A stretch of DNA of 64,000 nt from Mesorhizobium sp. YC-39 (GTDB lineage Bacteria > Pseudomonadota > Alphaproteobacteria > Rhizobiales > Rhizobiaceae): contig NZ_JAOWPS010000002.1 in the NCBI RefSeq assembly GCF_025753795.1, positions 1,186,501 through 1,250,500 of the forward strand, in the 5' to 3' direction. Shown piece by piece: positions 7,578-14,998 of this stretch. The notes beneath the pieces are model-generated. The model did no database searches and was not told the origin of the DNA. It worked only from the letters and a program-made list of their open reading frames with translations. The first letter of the stretch is position 1. The number at the start of each line of letters is the position of its first letter. The position numbers and the translations under genes were made by a program.

Positions 7578-10046
7578 TCACCATTTGCGGGAAAGCGTGG
7601 CCGTGACCGTCAGCGGCTCGCCGTAGCGGCAGCCGGTTGCGCCCGCGCAGGTGTAATATTGCTTGTCGAACAGGTTGCGGGCATTGACGTCCAGCGTCGT
7701 GCCCTCGAACTTCGGATCGACTGCCCCGAAGTCATACTTGACCATGGCGTCGGCAAGCAGGTAACCGGGCACGTCCTGCGAGCTGTCCAGCAAGTTCGTC
7801 TTGCCGATATAGCGCAGGCCGCCCCCCAGCGTCAGGCCCGTCAGCCCGAGCGTATCCATGCGGTAGTCGGCCCAGACGGAAAACGTATTGCGGGGAGTAA
7901 GCTCTTCCTGCTGGCCGATTTCGGAGGCCACGGCGCTCTCCAGGATCCTGGTGTCCGTATAGGCGTAAGCCGCAACCAGGCCGAGGTCCTCGAACTGCCC
8001 GCGCGCTTCAAGTTCGAAGCCGCGCGAGCGCACCTTGCCCACTTGGTAAGGCAGGAAGGTCACGGGATCATAGCTTACGAGATCGGTCTGGGTGAGATCA
8101 TAAACAGCGCCGCTGAGCAGTAGGTTGGTATCGGCTGGCTGATAGCGGACGCCCACCTCATATTGCAGGCCCCTGGTTGGAACCAGCGCGTTGCCGGTGC
8201 GCGAATCCACACCCGCCTGCGGCAGGAAGGATTGGCTGACGCTGACATAGGGGGCAATGCCGTTGTCGAAGAGATAGACGAGCCCCGCGCGCCCGGTGAA
8301 GGCGTCGTCGTCCTGCTCCGTCACCGTGCCGGTCTGGTAGGACGTCGTCTCGCTGTCCGCCCGGTCATAGCGCCCGCCGAACAGAAAGACCCATTTTTCC
8401 CTAAACTTGATCTGGTCCTGCAGATAGACGCCGTAATTGTTGGCTGTCGTGTCGGATCCTCTGTCAACCGCGTAATTGATGTCGGGCGCGCCGGAATAGA
8501 CGGGATCATCGACATCGAGAGGGATGTACCCGGTTCCGCGATAGCGGTGTGTTTCGTAGCCGCGCCGGTAGTAATCGAAGCCGGCGAGCAAATTGTGTTC
8601 CCAATCGCCGAACTCGAAAGTCTTCTCCAGCGAGTTGTCGGCCGTCACGCCGCTGGATTTCTCGTCGCGGGCGCTGGCAAGTCGGTAGAGCTGTCCATCG
8701 GTGACGGGCACGAGATTGCCGATCATGTAGTCCCACTTGACGTCGGAAGCGAAGTACCGAGCCTTGCTATGGAACTTGATGCCGTTGTCGAACTCGTGGT
8801 CGAACAGATATCCTGCGGAATAGCTGTCACCCTCATACGTGTCGAAATCCGGCTCGCCCAGGAACAGGTCGCGTGGAATGCGGCCGGTGGAGACATCCTC
8901 CAGCATGAGCGGCGTCGAAAACCGCGTTTTCACATGCTGGTAGTTGGCGAGAAGCGTGAGCTGCGTGACGTCATCGGGTTTAAAGGTCAGCGCCGGGGCG
9001 ATGTAGACCTTGTCGTCCGGCGTATCCTTCACCCAATTGTCCGCGTCCCGGACAAGTCCTGTGAGACGGTAGAGCAGCGTGCCGTCGGCATTGAGCGGCC
9101 CGCCGAAATCGCCAGAAATCTGCTTGCGGCCATAGCTGCCATACTCGACATTCACCTCATGCAGCGGCGTGTCGGTGGGACGCTTGGATATGCCGTTGAT
9201 GACGCCACCCGGCGCAAGCTGGCCGTAAAGCATGGAGGAGGCGCCGCGCAGCACGTCGAGCCGTTCCAGCCCGTAGGGTTCGGTCGCAAGGTCATAGACG
9301 GCGGATTGATATTTCATGCCGTCGCGAAGCAGATTGCCGCTCGGCCCCGCGGCATCGAAGCCGCGTATGTTGACGTCGTCGACCATCCGGCTGAAGGACT
9401 GCGACTGCATGGTGATGCCCGGCGTGTAGGACAGCGCGTCGGCCACGGACACCGCCTTCTGGTTGGCAATCTGGTCGGCGGTGACCACCGACACCGACTG
9501 CGGCGTCTCGATCAGCGGGGTGTCGGTCTTGCTGCCGGATGCGCTGCGGGTCGCGACATACCCCTTGACCGGCCCCCAGGCCGTTTCGATGCGCCCCTGG
9601 ACGTCGATGGTCTCAAGCACCTGCGCTCCATCGCCTGCCTCGACGGCGCCGGTCGTATCGGCCCGCGGTGCGACGACGGCGGCAATCGTGGGGCCAGTCA
9701 TCCGCACCTGAAGGCCCGTCCCGGCCAGCATCGCCTGCAATGCCTGGCGCGGCGACATGGTGCCGGATACCACGTTCGACCGCTTTGCGCCGGCAACGCT
9801 CGTCGCATAGCCGACCTGCCAGCCGGTCGTCCGGATGAAGGCTTCGATGGCCGATGGCAGCGGCTGGGCGGGAATGGAAAACCGTACCGGTTGGCTGACG
9901 GAAGCCTGCTGCGCCAGGACCGGCATGGGCAGCGCCGCAGCCGATATCGCGATCAGCGCTTGCAGCAATGCCGCCTTGCGGCGCCTCCCTTTGTCGCTGC
10001 GCCTGCCGACAGGCTCCGCGCCGCGTGCTGTTTCCCCAGTCCCCAT
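7578..10046 (-). CDS. TonB-dependent siderophore receptor with STN signalling domain
   Basis: An 822-residue outer-membrane protein. The signal peptide ends near A-L-P-M-P-V-L-A-Q; an STN domain follows (V-R-F-S-I-P-A-Q-P-L-P-S-A-I-E-A-F and S-P-R-Q-A-L-Q-A-M-L-A-G-T-G-L), then a TonB-box-like E-T-I-D-V-Q-G, the plug (T-P-Q-S-V-S-V-V-T, L-R-G-A-S-S-M-L-Y-G) and the 22-strand barrel ending in an aromatic residue (R-K-W). The STN domain is what touches FecR-type proteins in cell-surface signalling. ATG at 10046 is preferred over the TTG two codons earlier because it lies nine bases after AAAGGG. The receptor follows the fecR-type gene by about 100 bases. Confidence 0.95.
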   Translation of the reverse strand: MGTGETARGAEPVGRRSDKGRRRKAALLQALIAISAAALPMPVLAQQASVSQPVRFSIPAQPLPSAIEAFIRTTGWQVGYATSVAGAKRSNVVSGTMSPRQALQAMLAGTGLQVRMTGPTIAAVVAPRADTTGAVEAGDGAQVLETIDVQGRIETAWGPVKGYVATRSASGSKTDTPLIETPQSVSVVTADQIANQKAVSVADALSYTPGITMQSQSFSRMVDDVNIRGFDAAGPSGNLLRDGMKYQSAVYDLATEPYGLERLDVLRGASSMLYGQLAPGGVINGISKRPTDTPLHEVNVEYGSYGRKQISGDFGGPLNADGTLLYRLTGLVRDADNWVKDTPDDKVYIAPALTFKPDDVTQLTLLANYQHVKTRFSTPLMLEDVSTGRIPRDLFLGEPDFDTYEGDSYSAGYLFDHEFDNGIKFHSKARYFASDVKWDYMIGNLVPVTDGQLYRLASARDEKSSGVTADNSLEKTFEFGDWEHNLLAGFDYYRRGYETHRYRGTGYIPLDVDDPVYSGAPDINYAVDRGSDTTANNYGVYLQDQIKFREKWVFLFGGRYDRADSETTSYQTGTVTEQDDDAFTGRAGLVYLFDNGIAPYVSVSQSFLPQAGVDSRTGNALVPTRGLQYEVGVRYQPADTNLLLSGAVYDLTQTDLVSYDPVTFLPYQVGKVRSRGFELEARGQFEDLGLVAAYAYTDTRILESAVASEIGQQEELTPRNTFSVWADYRMDTLGLTGLTLGGGLRYIGKTNLLDSSQDVPGYLLADAMVKYDFGAVDPKFEGTTLDVNARNLFDKQYYTCAGATGCRYGEPLTVTATLSRKW

Positions 10047-10151
10047 CGCCAACGCCCTTTCATCAACGCAAGGGCGCCTGCCCGCTCGACAAACGCCCCT
10101 TCAATGAGAAGACGCATGACTGGCGTGGATCTCACAAAAAAAGTTGAGAAA

Positions 10152-11156
10152 TTAACGCAGGATTAAAACGCCGCCGGGAAGGCGACTGACCTTGGCCCCC
10201 GCGGCCTCGGCCAGATTGCGGATGGCGCCTTCCGGGTCGTCAAGGCGATAGTTGCCGGTTACCCGGATGTTGCCCACTCTGGAGCTCAGGACAAAGATCG
10301 GCTCCGGATAGTAACGCGCCAGATCCCGCACCGCCGCCGACAAGAGATCGTTACGGAAAACGATGCGGCCACCAACCCATGCCAGGGCGCTTTGAGCGTC
10401 CACCGTCCTTACCGGTGAAAGCGCATCGGAGGTCACCTCGACCATCTCGCCGGGATCGAGTGATGCCATGTCAGCCGCGTCATTGAGGCGGCTGACCTCG
10501 ACATGACCTCGCTCCAGTGTGACGGTGTCTATTTGCGATCCGGTCCGTACGGCAAAGGCAGTGCCCGTAACCTGCACATGGCTGAAGGCCGCCGACACGA
10601 GGAACGGATGGGCTGGATCAGGCACAACTTTGAAGAATGCCTCGCCTTCCAGCAATCGCACGCCGCGTCGCCCGTTGTCGAAATCGACGGCGGCGGCGGA
10701 TGCCGTGTTCAGCATCATGACCGAGCCGTCGGGCAGTGAAATCTGACGGAAATCCCCGGCGGCGGTCATGTAGTCGGCTTGCCAGCGCAGCATCAGACCG
10801 GGCAACTGTACGGCTCCGATCGCAACAACCGCCAGCGCCGCGGCCATGGAAAGCCATGCTTTCACGCCGAACCGCCGCCCGACCCGCTGCTTCTGTGCCG
10901 CCCTTGCGACATTCGATCGATCGAGGGATGCCAGTTTTTCCGCATCGATCATCGAGGCCGCGCGTAAGGCCGCCGAGCCCGACATGTCCTTGATTTGCTC
11001 GAAGGCTTTCGCGTTTTTCGAATCGGCCTCGAGCCAGCGTTCGAATTCGAGGCGTGTCAAAGCATCGCAATTGGCTTCCAGGCGCACAAACCAGTCCAGG
11101 GCCGCGTCGACAACGGAATCCTGATGTCGGTATGGATCGGTCTCCTGTCTCCCCAC
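10152..11156 (-). CDS. fecR: FecR-family anti-sigma/sensor protein
   Basis: A 334-residue membrane protein. Residues about 1-85 are the cytoplasmic FecR N-domain, with D-W-F-V-R-L and F-E-R-W-L-E-A-D, which binds the ECF sigma factor. A single membrane segment lies near residues 100-122 (W-L-S-M-A-A-A-L-A-V-V-A-I-G-A-V). The periplasmic part contains G-D-F-R-Q-I-S-L-P-D-G-S-V and L-E-G-E-A-F-F-K-V, the core FecR motifs, and a C-terminal STN-contacting domain. It starts with GTG at 11156, eight bases after AAGGA. It would pass the ligand-bound state of the receptor to the sigma factor. Confidence 0.93.
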   Translation of the reverse strand: MGRQETDPYRHQDSVVDAALDWFVRLEANCDALTRLEFERWLEADSKNAKAFEQIKDMSGSAALRAASMIDAEKLASLDRSNVARAAQKQRVGRRFGVKAWLSMAAALAVVAIGAVQLPGLMLRWQADYMTAAGDFRQISLPDGSVMMLNTASAAAVDFDNGRRGVRLLEGEAFFKVVPDPAHPFLVSAAFSHVQVTGTAFAVRTGSQIDTVTLERGHVEVSRLNDAADMASLDPGEMVEVTSDALSPVRTVDAQSALAWVGGRIVFRNDLLSAAVRDLARYYPEPIFVLSSRVGNIRVTGNYRLDDPEGAIRNLAEAAGAKVSRLPGGVLILR

Positions 11157-11277
11157 CTTGCGGTCCTTTTTTTGATCGTCATATCCTTGACGTACTAGAA
11201 CAGGCGATCTCCTAAAATCGACTCCCTAAAACCAGAACGCTAGGATTTCGATTGCCCTGTCTACTGGCTGCCAAGGT

Positions 11278-11793
11278 CTACAGGCTGCCGAGCCTGCGCA
11301 TGGCGTCGTGACAATGACCCATCGCCAGCTTGACGTCGTTGAAAACAGTGTTCTGCGAAACACCGAGGTGTTCGGCTATTTTCGGGTAGGGCCATCCCTC
11401 CACCCGGGCCAGCATCCAGGCACGCCTGGCCCGCTCCGGCAATTTTTCAAGCGCCTCGGCCAGATGGCGCATTCGTTCGCGCTCGATGGCTATGGTTTCC
11501 GGCGAAGGCGTTTCGGCTGGAATGTCGGCAAAGTCCTGTGCCTCCAGGTCCCTGCGCTCATAGCGCTCGCGCGTCCTGCGGCGTCTCTCATGGTCCAGAG
11601 CCAGGTTGCGCGCGGTGTGATGCAGGAAGGCTTCGATGCGATCGATCGGCCCCGCCTCAAGCGCCTTTCGGGTGCGCAGATAGGTTTCCTGGGCAAGGTC
11701 CTCCGCCGTGGAGGGATCCCGGACGATGCGCATCACACTGCCCATCAGCGAGCGTTTCTCGGAGAGGAAGATGGTTGTCAGACTGGGCCGCAT
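11278..11793 (-). CDS. fecI: FecI-type ECF RNA polymerase sigma factor
   Basis: Region 2 reads D-P-S-T-A-E-D-L-A-Q-E-T-Y-L-R, the -10 recognition and core-binding part; region 4 near the C-terminus reads W-P-Y-P-K-I-A-E-H-L-G-V-S-Q-N-T-V-F-N-D-V, a helix-turn-helix for the -35 element. From ATG 11793 the protein is 171 residues, the usual size; the frame is open to a GTG at 11856, but the extra residues do not look like the family. With the FecR protein and the STN-bearing receptor it forms a three-part surface-signalling switch. Its gene lies first in the cluster, 121 bases upstream of fecR, and that gap may hold its target promoter. Confidence 0.92.
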   Translation of the reverse strand: MRPSLTTIFLSEKRSLMGSVMRIVRDPSTAEDLAQETYLRTRKALEAGPIDRIEAFLHHTARNLALDHERRRRTRERYERRDLEAQDFADIPAETPSPETIAIERERMRHLAEALEKLPERARRAWMLARVEGWPYPKIAEHLGVSQNTVFNDVKLAMGHCHDAMRRLGSL

Positions 11794-12066
11794 CACACGG
11801 TCCGCAAGAGCTGAACACAGGAACATCCCGAGCACGTGATTGTCACAGGAACCCACCAGACCACACCGCCGAGACGCAGCGGACGTATCGCGCTATCAAA
11901 CATGTATCAAAAGGTCAACTTATCGGCACTCAAGTTGCGACTGCAACCGGTCGATTGGCGGTACAGGCGGCACATATGATCCTTTGGGATGCAACCGCTG
12001 CTTGTCGACAGGCGCCATTGGTGCTTACCTCTCGGTGTTCTGTTTCGAACTCCTGGGAGGAACATC

Positions 12067-12255
12067 ATGGCGGACAGTTTCAAAACCGGAGATGTCGTCA
12101 AACTGAAGTCCGGCGGCCCGAACATGACGATCAACGATCATGCTGCCTCCGGCATGTATCTGTGCAATTGGTTCAATCGCGAGGGTGACATCTGGACCCC
12201 TCAGCACGCCGCTTTCAAGCCGGACCAGTTGACAGCGATCGATCGATCTCAATGA
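12067..12255 (+). CDS. Small YodC-like protein (DUF2158)
   Basis: A 62-residue protein starting at 12067, seven bases after a strong GGGAGG. It opens F-K-T-G-D-V-V-K-L-K-S-G-G-P-N-M-T and has C-N-W-F in the middle, the pattern of the DUF2158/YodC family of small cytoplasmic proteins, whose biochemical role is unknown to me. It stands alone: the iron operon runs away from it and a broken recQ fragment follows about 50 bases later on the other strand. Confidence 0.8.
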   Translation: MADSFKTGDVVKLKSGGPNMTINDHAASGMYLCNWFNREGDIWTPQHAAFKPDQLTAIDRSQ

Positions 12256-12308
12256 CTTGAAGACGCAGCGGTTTGGGTTGATTTCAGTCTTCTGCCCGCG
12301 GCGCCAGC

Positions 12309-12440
12309 TTGGTGCGCGGCGATTGCGCTGAGGAATATCTTGCCGAATTCCCTGAGCTTCGCGGCGCCGACGCCAACCACTTCGGCGAAGGCGCCGAGGT
12401 CGCGCGGGCAGTACTTGCGGTCATATCGGCTGCTGCGACG
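12309..12440 (-). pseudogene. Remnant of the recQ 3' end (HRDC domain tail)
   Basis: On the minus strand this encodes R-D-L-G-A-F-A-E-V-V-G-V-G-A-A-K-L, then the rest of the recQ C-terminus down to I-A-A-H-Q, and runs on without the recQ stop. Over the first 100 bases I count about 11 differences from the end of the intact recQ at 18427 onward, on the same strand. The homology fades after about 12420-12440. There is no helicase body, so this is a truncated copy, not a gene. Confidence 0.85.
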
Positions 12441-12660
12441 ACTCGCCCAACCGCCACGCCGCCATCGGCTGGCTCCTGTCTATCCAACACAAGCCACCGT
12501 TAAGATTCTGGTAAGGTCGTGCGTCGAAATCGCAAGACAATTGGTATCCATCGAAGATCAATGATTCTATCAACAGATGTCGCTAATTGATTTGGCGCTA
12601 ATATAGACCTTCGCGTAGGCAGGGGTCGGGGCGCTGCAGAATCAGACGAGGGATATTTGC

Positions 12661-14391
12661 ATGGCCACGATGCACTACACTTGGGGCGCCTCAGCTGCCC
12701 AGGCCCAGGCCAATGGCTTCAACCTGGTTGATCTTCAATACGCCTCATCGGTCAACGCGTTGCCGGAGGGCTCGAAGGCCCTGATCTGGCTCGGCGAGAG
12801 CAATGGCGTCACCCAGTCCTTTATCGACAAGGTAACGCCGCTCCTCAACAATCCGAAGGTTTTTGGATTTTTCCTGACTGACGAGCCTGATCCGACCGGC
12901 AGATACCACACCCAGGTGGACGCTGCGGATCTGAAGGCGGAATCCGACTGGATCCATCAACATTTTCCGGGCGCCAAGACCTTCATCACCCTGATGGACA
13001 TGGGGTCGTACACAGATTCCAATTACAACAATACCTACAATCCCGCCAACACCGGCATCGATTATTACGGCATTAATCCCTATCCGGTGCGCACGACCGC
13101 GGTCGACTTCAACTACATTGACAGAGCCGTGGCCGCGGCGTTGGAGGCAGGCATCCCGCAGAGCGCGATCATTCCGGTCTATCAGACGTTTGGCGGCGGC
13201 GGCTGGGCGACCAATACGGGCGGCTCCTATGTCATGCCCACGACGTCCCAGATGCAGACCATGATGGACCACTGGGAACGGCTGGTTCCCAATCCTGCCT
13301 TCGACATGGCTTATAAGTGGGCCTCGCAGAACGGTGAAACCTCGCTTGGCAACACGTCGTCAATGCAATCCTTTTTCCGGGAGCACAACTCCGAAACTGG
13401 GACAGTCACGCCACCTGTTGTCACGCCACCACCTGTTGTCACACCACCACCGGTTGTCACACCACCGGTTACCACCCCGCCACCGACGACCGACAAACTC
13501 TACGGCACCAGCGGCGCCGACGTGTTCCACGGAGATGGTGGCCATACGATGATCGGCTATGGCGGCAACGACGAATATTATGTCGAACACGTCGCCGACA
13601 AGGTGGTCGAGGCCGCTGGCCAAGGCCAGGACAGGGTGTGGACCTCTGTGAACTATGCGCTCGACGCTGGCCAGTCGATTGAAGTCCTTGGCACCACGAA
13701 GGATGCCGGCACCACGGCAATCAACCTGACTGGCAACGAGTTGGCCCAGACCATCCAGGGCAATAATGGTAATAACATCATCAATGGCGGCGGCGGTGCC
13801 GACAAGATGAGCGGCCTTGGCGGCAATGACGATTACTATGTCGACAATGCCGGCGACAGGGTGATCGAGGCCGCTGGCCAGGGTCAAGACAGGGTGTGGA
13901 CCTCCGTGAGCTATGCGCTCGCGGCCGGCTCGTCGATTGAAGTCCTTGGCACCACCAAGGACGCCGGCACCACCGCAATCAATCTGACCGGCAACGAGTT
14001 GGCCCAGAGCATCATAGGGAATGCCGGTAACAACGTCATCAACGGCGGCCGCGGCGCCGACAAGTTGACCGGCTTTGGCGGCAACGACATTTTCGTCTTC
14101 AATAGCGCTCTTGGTAACGGCAATGTCGACAGGATCACCGATTTCAACGCGTCCCAGGACAAGATCCACCTCGAGAATGCCATTTTTGCCGGGCTGAGCG
14201 CGGGCGCGCTCACATCCGCCGCTTTCTTTGCGGGCACGGCCGCGCACGACAGTTCCGACCATATCATCTACAACAGTTCAACCGGAGCGCTCTCTTTCGA
14301 CAGCGACGGCATTGGCGGCGCGGCTCAGATACAGTTCGCCACTCTTTCCCCAGGCCTCTCGCTTACGGCAAACTCATTCTTTGTGACTTGA
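12661..14391 (+). CDS. Secreted TIM-barrel-like hydrolase domain with RTX repeats, copy A
   Basis: A 576-residue protein of unassigned function. Residues 1-243 look like a glycoside-hydrolase-type alpha/beta barrel: F-F-L-T-D-E-P-D-P around Glu75 has the look of a catalytic strand end, followed by D-Y-Y-G-I-N-P-Y-P (near 134-142), I-P-V-Y-Q-T-F-G-G-G and M-A-Y-K-W. Residues about 244-277 are a Pro/Val/Thr linker. From about 279 there are two 86-residue RTX-type units with G-G-x-G-A-D and G-G-N-D motifs, then a C-terminal F-D-S-D-G-I-G-G-A-A-Q-I region like type I secretion signals. There is no N-terminal signal peptide, which fits type I export; no exporter genes are near. ATG 12661 follows GAGGG. 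Confidence 0.8.
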   Translation: MATMHYTWGASAAQAQANGFNLVDLQYASSVNALPEGSKALIWLGESNGVTQSFIDKVTPLLNNPKVFGFFLTDEPDPTGRYHTQVDAADLKAESDWIHQHFPGAKTFITLMDMGSYTDSNYNNTYNPANTGIDYYGINPYPVRTTAVDFNYIDRAVAAALEAGIPQSAIIPVYQTFGGGGWATNTGGSYVMPTTSQMQTMMDHWERLVPNPAFDMAYKWASQNGETSLGNTSSMQSFFREHNSETGTVTPPVVTPPPVVTPPPVVTPPVTTPPPTTDKLYGTSGADVFHGDGGHTMIGYGGNDEYYVEHVADKVVEAAGQGQDRVWTSVNYALDAGQSIEVLGTTKDAGTTAINLTGNELAQTIQGNNGNNIINGGGGADKMSGLGGNDDYYVDNAGDRVIEAAGQGQDRVWTSVSYALAAGSSIEVLGTTKDAGTTAINLTGNELAQSIIGNAGNNVINGGRGADKLTGFGGNDIFVFNSALGNGNVDRITDFNASQDKIHLENAIFAGLSAGALTSAAFFAGTAAHDSSDHIIYNSSTGALSFDSDGIGGAAQIQFATLSPGLSLTANSFFVT

Positions 14392-14551
14392 CCTAAGCAC
14401 CGGGCAGGGGACAACGTCCCGCGAGGGCTGCCGTGGTCAAGCAAGACGGGCGAACAGACAGTCCTCGTTGCCTGCCTCAGCCTCCTGCGAGGGTAATTCC
14501 AGGAAAAGTCTGTGGCGGTTTCCTGTCCGGAATTGCTTAAAGCAACACTTG

Positions 14552-14588
14552 GAGCGGGTCAGCGGCTTTATCAAAAGCTGAACCGCTC
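14552..14588 (+). repeat. Hairpin downstream of copy A
   Basis: GAGCGG at 14552-14557 plus CAGC pair with GCTG and CCGCTC at 14577-14588 around an AT-rich loop. The same structure follows copy B at 17096-17132. It resembles a common rhizobial intergenic hairpin. No T-run follows, so termination is uncertain. Confidence 0.6.
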
Positions 14589-14723
14589 GAGCCATGTGTG
14601 GCTGGCGCTTTCCGCTGTCTTGGCGCCGTGATGGTGGTTCAACTCACCTTGGTGGCGCGGGGCACAAACGGCCTGGCCACGGCGACAGTATCAGTCTGAC
14701 GACCAGGCATCCGCCCTGGCTAA

Positions 14724-14873
14724 GTGTGGTTCTTCGTCGACGCCAATCGCAACACGAAAGAGCAGTTGCAGAAGCGCTCAGGAAAGCCAGCTAATCCAAA
14801 CCGGCCAGCTCCTGGTTATCCAACACTTGCCGCCGTTAAGGTTCTGGTAAGGCCGTACAGTCAAATCGCATGA
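14724..14873 (+). other. 49-codon open stretch, possible remnant of a small gene
   Basis: An open stretch from GTG 14724 to TGA 14871-14873 encodes W-F-F-V-D-A-N-R-N-T-K-E-Q-L and later P-G-Y-P-T-L-A-A-V-K-V-L-V-R. Its last third crosses into the duplicated unit, and the same words appear degenerated upstream of copy A (P-V-Y-P-T-Q-A-T-V-K-I-L-V-R, about 12472-12513). The composition looks protein-like, but there is no ATG or clear ribosome site. I do not recognise the family. Confidence 0.35.
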
Positions 14874-14998
14874 CAATTGCTGATCCATCGAAGATCAATG
14901 ATTCTATCAACACATGTCACTAATTGATTTGGCGCTAATATAGGCCCTCGCGTAGGCAGGGGTCGGGGCGCTTGCAGAATCATACGAGGGACATTTGC

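Larger units (their letters stand above)
12470..14607 (+). repeat. Tandem duplication, copy A
   Basis: About 2.1 kb that recurs as copy B at 14807-17147. The shared part covers the upstream region from about 190 bases before the gene, the coding region apart from one fewer RTX unit, and about 215 bases downstream including the hairpin. Long coding stretches differ at only a few positions. About 200 bases of unshared sequence separate the copies. Confidence 0.9.

Noticed and set aside
8163..10166. 667-codon plus-strand open frame
   Set aside because: It lies antisense to the TonB receptor gene, whose signal, STN, plug and barrel motifs are all clear. Long antisense frames are expected at this GC content.
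13360..14262. 300-codon minus-strand open frame across the RTX repeats
   Set aside because: It mirrors the repeat structure of the plus-strand gene and has no domain of its own.
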